A model generated the notes under the pieces. That model worked only from the letters and a program-made list of their open reading frames with translations. It ran no database searches and had not been told where the DNA came from. From an uncultured Bryobacterales bacterium (lineage in GTDB: Bacteria > Acidobacteriota > Terriglobia > Bryobacterales > UBA6623), in contig OX638379.1 of the NCBI GenBank assembly GCA_951813605.1, positions 2,642,062 through 2,706,061 on the forward strand: a stretch of DNA of 64,000 nt, in the 5' to 3' direction. A program made the translations under genes and the position numbers. Every line of letters starts with the position of its first letter. Position 1 is the first letter of the stretch. Positions 9,049 to 18,396 of this stretch are shown here, piece after piece.

Positions 9049-9347
9049 TTAGAGCGTTGTTGTATTGCTGCCGGATCCATGATCGCCAGCGACTGAACAC
9101 CGCCGCCAATAGTAATTTCGGCTCTCGGAACTCGACCGGACGCTCCTGCATGACCGGTGGATTCTGGTTCTTGAACGTATCTGTGGCGGTGGCCGCGACC
9201 GCCGCTGTTGCGCGCCAGCTCCCGGCTGATCGTCGACTTGGCGCGCCCCAGACGGAGTGCGATCGCGCCCATCGACAGGCCGCTCTTCAGCAGGGCGTGG
9301 ATCCGGCACCGCTCGGCGAATTCCGGATGGCGGTAGTTGCTGGCCAT
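9049..9347 (-). pseudogene. IS30-family transposase, N-terminal remnant
   Basis: From ATG at 9347 the minus strand encodes an IS30-type N-terminus: YRHPEFAERCRIHALLKSGLS, then IALRLGRAKSTISRELARNSGG, the helix-turn-helix that recognises the IS ends. After about 60 codons the family pattern is lost, and no DDE catalytic domain follows, so only the DNA-binding part survives. No inverted repeats were identified. Confidence 0.75.
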
Positions 9348-9631
9348 GCCGGCCCTCCTCGTCTCCGGGGGCTGTTCTCCGCACCTTGATCCTGCATATG
9401 CCGTTGCCGATCCCCAGTCCCCATTGCCTCGTAGTGTGGCGCTTCGGAGTTTAATCGGCACATTCTGGAATCATATCGGTTTCAACAAATCAAAAAATCC
9501 GACGGTGTTCGAAATCTGAAGCGAGATTTCCCGAGCTAGCTGGTTTCGATTGCGGTCACGTATTCCTCGCAGACCAACGCGAAACCGAGTCTTTGAAACC
9601 CTAGCTCGCTTGTGAGAACGACGCACACCGT

Positions 9632-9697
9632 TGTCACGAATTCGTCACGAATTTGTCACGTAAAGAGAATCTTTCTGTCAACGGAATGTCACTAGGG
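9632..9697 (+). promoter_or_regulatory. Pho-box operator of phased 11-bp TGTCA repeats
   Basis: TGTCA or CGTCA half-sites begin at 9632, 9643, 9654, 9676 and 9687, all on the same 11-bp grid, with one degenerate unit at 9665. Direct repeats with one-helical-turn spacing are the hallmark of PhoB/PhoP response-regulator binding. They end about 55 bp before the phoX reading frame. Phosphate-starvation induction is inferred from the site and the downstream gene family. Confidence 0.75.
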
Positions 9698-9752
9698 ATC
9701 CGGATCTTTGGGGCGTGGGCTTCAAGACGAAGCACACGCCGAAAGGACCCAA

Positions 9753-11665
9753 ATGGAAACCAAGACACGATTCCAGCGAGGCAAAGCCGATCTAGAAGGC
9801 ATGGAACCGTCTCGAAGTTGCAGCGACACCTTCGATGAAGTGCTGGCGCGCCGAATAAAGAGCCGTTCTCTGCTCGAGGGCAGCTTCCTCTGTCCCTTGT
9901 TCTAAATGGGTTCGATTGCGAACCTCAAGGGCCATGAAACTACGTCTGGGCTGACCTTCTCGCCAATCAGCGGAACCAAAGAGGACCGGGTCGCAGTGCC
10001 GGACGGGTACAAATGGGAGCCCCTCGCCGCCTGGGGACAGCCCCTGACCGCGGACGCGCCAGAATTCGATCCGTACGATCTGGACCCGGACGCGCAGAGA
10101 CAGCAAGTCGGCTACAACTGCGACTTCGTGTCTTGGTTCCCTTCCCTCCACGGTTCCGGCATCGTCTGCGTGAACCACGAATACACCAACCCGGAGCTGA
10201 CGTTCGCCAACTACTCCGAGGACCACACCACCAAACGGGAAGTGGATCACGAAATCGCGGCCTATGGCGTCTCGACCTTCCTCGTCGTCCGGCGATCCCA
10301 GGGCGATGGATATCGCTACGAGCTTTACCCGGGGAGCGACTGCAACCGGAGGATCCACGGGGAGACGCCCATCGCGATCACCGGCCCTGTCGCCGGCCAT
10401 CCGCTGATGCGGACGTCGATGGACCCGGACGGCACGCTCGTCAACGGGACGTTCAACAACTGCGGGGCGGCGTCACTCCTTGGGGCACCTACCTCACAGC
10501 GGAGGAGAACTTCGACAAGTACTTCGGGAACAACAAAGGTGTTATGCATGAAGTGGCCAAGGCCGCCAACGACCGCTTCGGCGTGCGGGAAGAGGGAGGC
10601 GGGCTCCCCTACCGGCGGTTCCACAGACGGCTGGATCTCAGCTAAGAGCCGAACGAGGTGAACAAGTCCGGCTGGATCGTCGAAATTGACTCGTACCGTC
10701 CCAAAGAGATCGCGAAGAAGCGCACGGCGCTTGGCCGTTTCAAGCACGAAGCAGCGGCAACAACACTGTCGCGAGCGGGCAACGCGGTCGTTTATTCCGG
10801 CGACGACGCCCGTTTCGAGTACGTTTACAAATTCGTTTCCAATGGCGCGTACGACCCGAACAACCCTTCCAGCGGGCGGTCGTTGCTCGATAGCGGCACG
10901 CTTTATGGCGCCAAGTTCAACGCGGACGGGTCGGGGCAGTGGCTTCCCCTAGTCCACGGCGAGGGCGGACTCGACAGTTCCAACGGATTCAACAGCCAGG
11001 CAGAAGTCCTGCTGTTCGCCAGGCAGGCGGGCGGTGTGCTCGGCGCGACGCAGATGGATCGTCCCGAGGACATCGAGGTCAACCCCTTTACGGGCAAGGC
11101 CTATGTTGCCCTGACCAACAACACGCGACGCATGGCGGCCGCCGAGGACGCCGCCGACCCGCGCGCGCCCAACCCAATGGGCCAGATTGTCGAGATCACC
11201 GAAGCGCGCGCCGACAACGGCGCGACTCAGTTCCGCTGGGAAATCCTCTTGCTTTGCGGCGACCCGGCGGACGAATTTCACGGAAGCTGCTTCGCCGGGT
11301 TCGACGCGAGCCGCGTGAGCAAGATCGCGAACCCGGACAATCTGGCATTCGACGGCCACGGCAACCTCCAGATCGCTACCGACGGCCAGCCAGGCAGGCT
11401 GGACATCAAAGACGGGATCTTCCTTGTCCCGACCGAGGGCGCGGAACGCGGCTACAACCGTCAGATCTTCCGTGGCGTTGTCGGAGCCGAATGCGCTTCC
11501 GTAATCATGAATCCCGCCCAGGACCTGATGCTCGTCTCTATCCAGCATCCAGGCGAGGGGGGAATGCGCGAATCCCGAATCTCGACCTTTGGCGGCGATG
11601 TCGTCAACCGTCCTACTGTCGTCGCCGTCACGCGCACAGAGCTTCCGTATCGAATCGGCGCCTGA
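9753..11665 (+). pseudogene. phoX: PhoX-family (DUF839) phosphatase pseudogene
   Basis: A PhoX-type secreted alkaline phosphatase with at least three disabling lesions. ATG 9753 follows an AAAGGA and opens the usual leader (FDEVLARRIKSRSLLEGS), but TAA 9903-9905 ends it inside the signal region. The same frame resumes at 9906 (VAVPDGYKWEPLAAWG, FNNCGA). Around 10470 one base is missing, moving the match (GVTPWGTYLTAEENF) to another frame. TAA 10643-10645 then sits where SKEPNE would be expected, after which the match continues to 11665 (GWIVEIDSY, ALGRFKHEAA, RPEDIEVNP). PhoX enzymes are Tat-exported calcium/iron phosphatases. The conserved text suggests recent inactivation. Confidence 0.85.
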
Positions 11666-12011
11666 GCACCCACAGCCGGGACGGCGGTTCTGCCGCCGTC
11701 CCGGCTACCAGCAGTCAATGCAGGCCCGCCAATTCAGCAGCAACGGCGGAGTGCAGCCGCAGGGTCATGACGGTCGCGCTCCAATCGGGACTATTGGCGA
11801 TGATCGTTACCGACTGCTATGCAACAGGTTCTGGTCAATCACAACGATTCGTGTACCACTTCCGATATGCAAAAGTGAGCCGGATTTCATCGGATCGAAT
11901 GGGATGGCCGCGGACGAAGTTGCGGGCCGTGGACGGAAGAGAAACACGGTCGAACCCGGCGATCTCCCGGCTCCCCAAGAGCGGTTTCGTCGGTTCAACC
12001 CCACCCCCGCC
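11666..12011. other. intergenic, no gene recognised
   Basis: About 345 bases after the phoX pseudogene. It begins with GCCGGGACGGCGG ... CCGCCGTCCCGGC (about 11675-11706), a long GC-rich inverted repeat that could be a terminator hairpin although no T-tract follows. The rest shows nothing recognisable. Confidence 0.45.
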
Positions 12012-12255
12012 GACGGCAGCCTCGGCTTCTTTGAGCGCCATTCGCGCCGCTGTCTCCAGCTTGTCGGGCGGCTAGCGTTAGCCGTGCTTTCGCAGCAGGC
12101 GCTCGACGAGTCGCCGCAAGGTCGGCGCGGACGTTGTCGCGAAGCTTCCAGTCGGTCCCGGCAACCAACGCGCGGGCCATCTCGCGCAGCGTCTCGTCGC
12201 CAAGGAGCAGGGCGGCGCTGTCGTTCGTCTTCAGCGCCGGTTCGAGGGCATCCAC
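12012..12255 (-). pseudogene. relic of type I restriction HsdR C-terminus
   Basis: On the minus strand the fragment [20 protein letters not shown] followed by [11 protein letters not shown] matches the C-terminal DUF3387-type end of HsdR subunits. After NVRADL the match shifts frame to [12 protein letters not shown], then passes two stops (TAA and TAG) and continues as [21 protein letters not shown] frameshift plus two stops, with everything upstream missing, make this a scrap of an older restriction system unrelated in orientation to the hsd operon at 19-27 kb. Confidence 0.65.
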
Positions 12256-12426
12256 AGGGCTGGCTCAGAGCACCGTTAGGTGCCCAAGCCAGCATACCCT
12301 TTGGGTGCGGCGGAGGGCGGAGGATGAGCAGCGAGCCAGCCACCCCGATCCAGTTCCATTCGATGCGCAGTGGCTTGGCGGCTCGCCTCGGTTGCGATGG
12401 AAGCCATGCTGGAGTAGCATGGCGAC

Positions 12427-14364
12427 GTGACGCAGGGCAACCCCAAACGACGAATCGCAATGCGGAACGGATACTGCAGGGAATATCGACGCAAGGTGTT
12501 GGATCCTCTCGCCCAAGGCCTCCGTCCGGAAGATCGCAACCGGTGCACGGATGCCGTTGAGAAGTTCTTCGACAATCCCCGTCACCCGAGCCTCAACTTC
12601 GAGCGCCTGGGTTCGGGCTTGCGACAAAACCACTGCTCGATCCGCGCCTCTCAGGAACTTCGGGTGATCCTGGCGGTAAACGATTTCGCCGCGCCGAGCC
12701 GCGTCGCCCTCCTGAACATGGGCCACCACGACCCGATGTACGACTGGGCCCGGCGGCAGAACTACCACACCAGCCTTGATGACTATGGTGTGGTGGCATG
12801 GGCTTCCGAGGACGCAGTGGAGAGCGGAAACCCCGCCGTACCCCCAGGGACCTTCGAGGAGTGGATGCTGTATCTGCCGGAGCAACAACGACGCATGGTG
12901 CACCGTTATTTCTATAAGGGTGTTGGAAGGATCAGGGGCGCCGCAGGAACGGGCAAGACCGTCTTGGCGTTGCACAGGGCCGCTTGTCTCGCCCGCCGAT
13001 ATCCCGGAGAGCGGATTCTGGTCACGACCTTCAGCCGATCCCTATGCAACCACATGAAGGCGCTCTTCCACCGATTTCCTGATCCGCCGGAGAATGTCGA
13101 TCACTCGAATATCGACTTCATCAACGTTGACCGGGTGGCGCGTCAATTCCACCAGGGTCCCGTCGATCTGAAATCCGTCAACGAAGCGTTTGAAGTCGCG
13201 TATCGAGCCACTATCCCCCGCGACAAGATGGCTCGGCTGGACAGGGAGTACATGAAGGACGAAATCCGCTACGTGATCAAGGGGCGCGACGCTCGCAGAG
13301 AAGAGTACCTCGACACAGGCAGCTTTGAGAGGTTCGGACGAAAGCGTTGGTTCAGGAGACCCGACCGCGAGATCAGCTGGCGTCTGAGCGAGGCATGGGA
13401 CCGGGAGATGAAGGAACGGGGCACCGTTAGCTTCGAGGACCGGCTCGTGGAAGCACGCAACCTCGCGCGGCAAAGCCCGAAGCCCGCGTATCGAGCCGCA
13501 ATTGTGGACGAGGCCCAGGACATGACTCTCGTCGGCATGCAGCTCGTGCTGGCGCTGGTCGCGGGTAAGCGCACTGAAAGACCACCGAAGGATGGCCTTC
13601 TCGTGCTGGACGACGCCGCCCAGCGGATCTATCCCGGCGGCTTTCGTCCCGCGTGGGTCAAGCTGAATTACTCTGGCGTTTCCCAAACGCTGGACGTAAA
13701 CTACCGTAACACGAGGAGGATATTTGAGGCCGCCCGGGCCGTGCGCGGAGAAGTGATCGTCAGCAAGGACGCCAACGACGACGGCACGGTGGAACCTGAC
13801 CGCTTTGAAGGCGGCGAGGGCAGTCGCCCCCTATTCATCAACGCACGGAATGGAGAATCGGTTGCGATCCGGGACCGCATTCGGACGCTCGTCGACAAAG
13901 AGGGGTTCAAACACGAAGAGATCGGGGTCGTGACTCGCCAAAACGAGGCCGTAGATCGTCTGCTGGAATGGATGGACAGGCACCTCATCCCGTGTGTAAA
14001 CCTGAAAGACCTGAAGAAGAACGGCTCGCTCGGCCCCGGCGTCCGCGTCGGCACCTTCGATCGGGCCAAGGGCATGGAGTTTCGCGCCGTTTTCATCCCC
14101 CGCCTCGGCAAGTCGCTATTTCCGATCAACGCGGACAAGGACGGCCCAGAGCAACTGGCGATCAGCACCTCGGAAGGGGAGCCCATGCCGACCGCCGAAG
14201 AGGAGGCGGAGCAACGCCAGCTGAATCTCGACCGCCTCTACGTTGCGATGACGCGCGCAAAAGAAATCCTCTATCTGATCGCGGACGAACAACCCTGCGC
14301 CGAGATCGAACGCGCCCACCGCTACTTCACCGACATCCGCGAAGACCCGCTGGCCCAGGCGTAG
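12427..14364 (+). CDS. RelE-like domain fused to UvrD-family helicase
   Basis: 645 residues. Residues about 25-110 look like a RelE/ParE-type toxin fold: a helix with DAVEKFFDNP, then HCSIRASQELRVILAV and the ALLNMGHHDPMYDWA end. The remainder is a superfamily 1 helicase: Walker A GAAGTGKT at 171-178, Walker B VDEAQD about 360-365, DVNYRNTRRI motif IV region about 420, and YVAMTRAKEIL near 615. Such fusions occur in defence islands, where the N-terminal domain may cleave RNA or bind ribosomes. The function here is inferred. Start is GTG 12427; ATG 12460 is an alternative. It lies beside a PRTase-DprA-HAD operon. Confidence 0.85.
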   Translation: MTQGNPKRRIAMRNGYCREYRRKVLDPLAQGLRPEDRNRCTDAVEKFFDNPRHPSLNFERLGSGLRQNHCSIRASQELRVILAVNDFAAPSRVALLNMGHHDPMYDWARRQNYHTSLDDYGVVAWASEDAVESGNPAVPPGTFEEWMLYLPEQQRRMVHRYFYKGVGRIRGAAGTGKTVLALHRAACLARRYPGERILVTTFSRSLCNHMKALFHRFPDPPENVDHSNIDFINVDRVARQFHQGPVDLKSVNEAFEVAYRATIPRDKMARLDREYMKDEIRYVIKGRDARREEYLDTGSFERFGRKRWFRRPDREISWRLSEAWDREMKERGTVSFEDRLVEARNLARQSPKPAYRAAIVDEAQDMTLVGMQLVLALVAGKRTERPPKDGLLVLDDAAQRIYPGGFRPAWVKLNYSGVSQTLDVNYRNTRRIFEAARAVRGEVIVSKDANDDGTVEPDRFEGGEGSRPLFINARNGESVAIRDRIRTLVDKEGFKHEEIGVVTRQNEAVDRLLEWMDRHLIPCVNLKDLKKNGSLGPGVRVGTFDRAKGMEFRAVFIPRLGKSLFPINADKDGPEQLAISTSEGEPMPTAEEEAEQRQLNLDRLYVAMTRAKEILYLIADEQPCAEIERAHRYFTDIREDPLAQA

Positions 14365-14952
14365 GTTTCGAGGCCGCCTCCCGCACCAGCAGGCGGGCCT
14401 GGGTGCCCGGTGGCCTCTCGGGCTCTCAAGCTAGTCGACCGGTCACTCCGAGAGTGACAGCAACCTCACCGGCGGCTTGGAAGGGTGGGGCTCGGCGAGC
14501 TGCTCGGGAACGGCATGGCATCCGGTGGCCTGGCAGCGCTCGCGATGACCGCTTTCCTGAAGTTGACCGCACCGCGAGCGAATCGATACGGAGTTGGGTG
14601 TCCATTGCAGGAAATCAACGCGGCCATCGACCAGATTCCTCTCGGAAGCGCTGGGACGAACAGCTCGTCTTTCGTTTGCGTTTGGTTGCCAACGAGCAGT
14701 CCGCGGAAAACCCATCCCCGTAGCCGCAGTGTGATCGGCTTTGGTTACAGGTACATAGGGGCTTCTGCTAAGGAGATCGGCGATAGCGATAGGCAGGCGG
14801 AGTCGATGGGCGACGCATGGACAGCTCGGGCTGGACGCATGACGCGGGATTGTCTGCGCGACTGCTGGAACGCCCCGGTGGCATGGGGGCAGAATCTCCG
14901 GTATCGTCGGGAAAGTGAAGCGGGTCATTTGCGCGGCGCCCTGGAGATGTAG
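14365..14952. other. leader region upstream of PRTase operon
   Basis: About 590 bases. A 155-codon ORF (14485-14952) runs into the operon but its composition is not protein-like and it shows no motif. The region probably contains the promoter of the PRTase-DprA-HAD operon. A GGAG at 14944-14947 stands just ahead of its first ATG. Confidence 0.4.
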
Positions 14953-15618
14953 ATGGTTGGCTGGACCCCATTCCACGGCTGGATGGCATTCGATGAGTTG
15001 GCCGAGGACAGAGGCTTGACGCGGGCGTTCGCGATCGGATACCGATTGACCAACGATCCCAAGGATGCGTGGACACGTCGCCTCAATTCGTTCAAGGCGA
15101 AGCAGCGTGAGGCACTGCGAGGCGGCGCAGCAATGATGGGATCCGCCGTCCCCGGTCTCGTGGGGGGCCTTGGGCTCGATGTCTCGAAGACGGTTTTCGT
15201 GCCCGCTCTCTCGTCGGACGAGACCGTGGCTTCCGAGAACGGCGTGCTGTGGCGCCTGGCGCACTATTGCGCCAAGGTCGCGCGAGCGGGATTCGTCGGC
15301 GACGCGATCACGAAGAATGCGCACGAAAGACTGCACATGTACTCCGATGCCCACAAAAGGAGGGGTATTCTTGACGACGCGGATTTCAGGTCGAAGAGGA
15401 TGCCCATGGGCAACGTCTTGATTTTCGATGACTTCATCACACGCGGTGCCACGATGTCGCACATCGCAGGAGCTATGCTGGGATCGAATCGAGGTCTCAG
15501 GATCTTCGGCGTCGCGCTCGGCAAGACGGAACGGCGAAGCTACTGGCAGAAGTCAGGTGTTGAAATCTCGAACGAGCATGTGCCGCAGCGTTGGAAGAGG
15601 ATTTGGCAGGATGTTTGA
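14953..15618 (+). CDS. phosphoribosyltransferase-like protein
   Basis: 221 residues. The PRPP-binding loop of type I phosphoribosyltransferases is visible as VLIFDDFITRGATMSHI about residues 156-172, and an upstream VFVPALSSDETVA strand fits the start of the Rossmann-like core. The protein is not close to a housekeeping PRTase. It overlaps the following dprA-like gene by 8 bp, so the pair is translationally coupled. A PRTase beside a DprA-like protein is, as I recall, the layout of the ShosTA toxin-antitoxin defence system, in which the PRTase would be the toxin. That assignment is inferred from neighbourhood. The start follows directly after an in-frame TAG, with GGAG upstream. Confidence 0.75.
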   Translation: MVGWTPFHGWMAFDELAEDRGLTRAFAIGYRLTNDPKDAWTRRLNSFKAKQREALRGGAAMMGSAVPGLVGGLGLDVSKTVFVPALSSDETVASENGVLWRLAHYCAKVARAGFVGDAITKNAHERLHMYSDAHKRRGILDDADFRSKRMPMGNVLIFDDFITRGATMSHIAGAMLGSNRGLRIFGVALGKTERRSYWQKSGVEISNEHVPQRWKRIWQDV

Positions 15619-16603
15619 CGTGACGGACGCTTCGCCGACGGCTGTCTCGCTGCTCGCGCTCATGAAGTTGAAAGGCGTTGGGCGTGTGAAAGCCCTAATG
15701 ATCGTTGATCGGCCGATCAACGAAACGGAACCCGAGAGCTGCCGGGAAGTCCTGATGCACCGCGTGGCCAGGGCGCGGCTGTCTCATGTTCGTTGCGCCG
15801 AAATCTCTGAGGCCTGGATGAAGAGCGAGGAGCAGCTGAATCGAGGGCGTGAGCTGGGGATTCAGGCAATCTCATTCCACGATAAAGGTTATCCCGAGCG
15901 TCTGCGGAAGACGCCCGATCCACCGGCTCTGCTGTTCGTGAAGGGAAGCGCGCAGGGGCTTCACGCGACGAGGGGCCTTGCGGTGGTGGGAACACGCGAG
16001 CCGACATCGTTCGGGAGGGGAGTGGCCCGAAGATCGGGACACATAGCCGCCGAAACGGGCTACGCGATCGTGAGCGGTCTCGCTCTTGGATGCGACACCC
16101 ATGCGCATGAGGGTTGCCTCGAGGCGCAGGGCATCGGCGTGGCGGTGCTTGCGCACGGACTTGACAAGGTCTACCCGGTGGCGGACCGCAGCTTGGCCGA
16201 ACGAATCTTGGATCATGGGGGCTGTCTGACGAGCGAGTATCCGGTGGGAATGACGCCGATACGTTCGGCGTTTGCCGAGCGTGACCGGATACAGGGCGGG
16301 TTGTCGGATGGCGTGCTCGTAATAGAGACGGACGTGAAGGGCGGCACGATGCATACTGTTCGTTTTGCCCGCCGCCAGCGACGTGCGGTCGCGTGCATCG
16401 ACCATCCGATCCGGTTGTGTTCGGAAGTCAAGACCCGAGGCAACCGAAGGCTCATCGAGAGCGGTCACGCGCGGCCGATTGCAAATGGCGAGGCACTCGT
16501 CGAGTTCCTCAACTACCTGAAGCCGGTGATTGCGGCGGAGCCAGATGCGGTGCCTGAGGCCGACAACGGCGGGCAGCAGATGTCGTTTGCGTCCTCGGAA
16601 TGA
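15611..16603 (+). CDS. DprA/Smf-like Rossmann-fold protein
   Basis: About 330 residues from ATG 15611; the frame is open from 15428 but the overlap with the PRTase stop marks the start. DprA signatures are present: YPERLRKTPDPPALLFVKGS, LAVVGTRE, YAIVSGLALGCDTHAHEGCL, AVLAHGLDKVYP, LTSEYP and a region replacing the usual FPxRNRIIAGLS (FAERDRIQGGLSDGVLVIE). Housekeeping DprA loads RecA on incoming DNA. This one lies in a defence island between a PRTase and a HAD gene, so a regulatory or antitoxin role as in ShosA-type proteins is plausible. It overlaps the HAD start by ATGA. Confidence 0.85.
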   Translation: MFDVTDASPTAVSLLALMKLKGVGRVKALMIVDRPINETEPESCREVLMHRVARARLSHVRCAEISEAWMKSEEQLNRGRELGIQAISFHDKGYPERLRKTPDPPALLFVKGSAQGLHATRGLAVVGTREPTSFGRGVARRSGHIAAETGYAIVSGLALGCDTHAHEGCLEAQGIGVAVLAHGLDKVYPVADRSLAERILDHGGCLTSEYPVGMTPIRSAFAERDRIQGGLSDGVLVIETDVKGGTMHTVRFARRQRRAVACIDHPIRLCSEVKTRGNRRLIESGHARPIANGEALVEFLNYLKPVIAAEPDAVPEADNGGQQMSFASSE

Positions 16604-16947
16604 TCATCTTCGATTTCGATCTCACGCTCGTCGATACGCAACCCGTTGAGGAGCTGAGGACGGCGCGTCAATGGAGGTCGGTCATGGCTCGGCTGCCAGA
16701 GCGGAAGGTATATGACGGCGTGCACGAGCTTCTGCGTGACCTTGATTCCTGCGGACAGACGCTTGCGATTGTCACGAAGAGTCCGGACATGGTCGCTCGC
16801 CATTTCGTGAAGCAGTACCAGTGGCCTATCCGTATGGTGCTGGGTTACCACCAGGTGAGCAGGCGAAAGCCCGATCCGGAAGCGCTGCTGGTGGCTATGC
16901 AAAGGGCCGGTGCCGAACCGGACGAGACACTCCATGTAGGGGATTAG
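16600..16947 (+). CDS. HAD-family hydrolase truncated by an in-frame amber codon
   Basis: Starts in an ATGA overlap with the dprA-like gene. HAD motif I is FDFDLTLVDT at the N-terminus, motif II is IVTKS about residue 60, a motif III Lys lies in RRKPDPEALL about 89, and motif IV begins HVGD. A TAG at 16945-16947 follows that GD directly. The same frame then continues as PEDTEASRGAGVVAIGAGWG and stays open to TAG 17155-17157. Intact relatives read GDxPEDTEA, so one codon became a stop. The truncated product lacks the last acidic metal ligand and is probably inactive unless the stop is read through. Confidence 0.8.
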   Translation: MIIFDFDLTLVDTQPVEELRTARQWRSVMARLPERKVYDGVHELLRDLDSCGQTLAIVTKSPDMVARHFVKQYQWPIRMVLGYHQVSRRKPDPEALLVAMQRAGAEPDETLHVGD

Positions 16948-17211
16948 CCCGAGGACACGGAAGCTTCCCGAGGCGCCGGCGTCGTGGCAATAGGAGCGGG
17001 ATGGGGACTGGTTGACGTCGAGCTGCTCCAGGCATCGAAGCCCGATCAGCTGTTCACGTCGGTCCAGGAGTTACGGAAGTTTTTTCTGGAGGTGGTGCAA
17101 GCGCATCTTACTGAAAAACAGGTGGCCGAGGTGAGATTGTCTGCTCAATTCGTCTAGTTCTAGAGTTGATTGATTGCCCACGAGAAGCGGACAGGTTGGG
17201 CAACTCTCCCC

Positions 17212-17313
17212 CTACACGGCGAGCCGCCTGTACTCCAGCGGATCGGTGTTCAGAATCCAAGCCAGCGTGTCCCGAAAGATGTAGGGGTTCTCCCAGTTGT
17301 TGAACCGCCAGTC
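17212..17313 (-). pseudogene. transposase C-terminal scrap (IS1595-like)
   Basis: Thirty-three codons on the minus strand read DWRFNNWENPYIFRDTL followed by AWILNTDPLEYRRLAV and a stop. This resembles the end of IS1595/ISXO2-like transposases (RFNNRxNPYxFRDTL...). Nothing of the rest of the gene was found upstream. Confidence 0.45.
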
Positions 17314-18108
17314 TTGTCCAACGGCAGATGAGTATCCATGTGTCAAGGGGAGGGGAGCAATGGGGGTCAGCCTGCCGTTTTGTGAAGCATGGCGATGGTG
17401 TTATTGACCGGTGCAGCAGGGGGTGCGCGGGAAGATGCAGCGGGAAAAGCGAAGTGCGCGGGGGCCAGGCCCTGCCGGCGACGCGCGAAGCGTGACCCCA
17501 AAGGGTAGGCTGGCTCTGGTTCTGGACTAGTAACGGGTCCTGAGCCAGCGTTGGCCTGGTCCAACGGATCGGGCCTCGACGGCTCGCGATTCAGCGGCTG
17601 GGACCGGGCTCCGGGCCGCAGCGAGGAGGGTGGCGATTACGATGACCGCCTGGAGCCCACCCCCGTAGACCGGCGCGCTGGACCTCCGGGAGGCCCCGGT
17701 GGCCGCCCTGGGCATCGGCCTGCCACTCACGAGCCCCCGGTCCATCGCGGACAAGCTCCTCGGCCTCCGATTCGCCAGCCCGACGGACGGCGAGGGTGGC
17801 CCGGCGCTCTCTGCCGCGCGACTGCGTTTCCGCCCTACCCGTACCGTCGGAGACCGGAGATCGTCGATCTGGGGCGATCCTACGGCCCGTCAGGTTGGGA
17901 ATGGCGCGAACCAAGGCAGGGAATCGTCTAACTACTTACAGGGCTGCACGATCTGCGCTTTCTGCCCTTGGATTGCATCTACTTCCGTCGTCCAGAAACA
18001 GCGGGGAACTCGCCTCAATTCGCGGGAATCGCTTTCCCTCTACGGACCTCTTCACTACGGCCTCGCCAGAGCTGTAGGGACGCTGTGTTTCTCGCCCTCG
18101 GCGGCATG
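17314..18108. other. gene-poor stretch, no gene recognised
   Basis: About 800 bases of GC-rich DNA with overlapping ORFs on both strands, none with a recognisable motif or steady coding pattern. It probably holds decayed mobile-element or defence-gene sequence, but I cannot identify any. Confidence 0.4.
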
Positions 18109-18334
18109 GAAACCTCCTTGAGGCCAGAATCGGCCAGTGGCGCGAGAAGTCCGCCAACCGATTGACTCGGTCGCCCGCTCCGTGAAGCACTCGCTGGCGC
18201 TACCAGCGCCGCCTCGTGGCCGGTAGTTATCTTGCAAGCGCTCCCCCGCGATGCGGGCGACCCTCCCCAAAGACCACCTCACGACCCACATGACAGCGCC
18301 CAACCTGAACCGCATCGCCAACTACAGCCTCAGG
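18109..18334 (+). repeat. diverged copy of the hsdM leader and first codons (copy A)
   Basis: This stretch aligns with 19372-19596, the region just upstream of hsdM and its first 13 codons. Shared blocks include AGGCCAGAATCGGCCAG, GTGGCCGGTA with flanks, and ATGACAGCGCCCAACCTGAAC. In copy A the hsdM-like start at 18290 encodes MTAPNLNRIANY and then loses the frame. The HNH gene lies between the two copies. Confidence 0.75.
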
Positions 18335-18396
18335 CGCGCCCGGTGCGGTTCAGAGCCCCTGAAGTTGGATTGCCACAACAAGACCTGAAGCGACGG

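Noticed and set aside
14485..14952. 155-codon ORF before the PRTase gene
   Set aside because: Uneven composition and no recognisable domain; the operon start is explained by ATG 14953 with GGAG.
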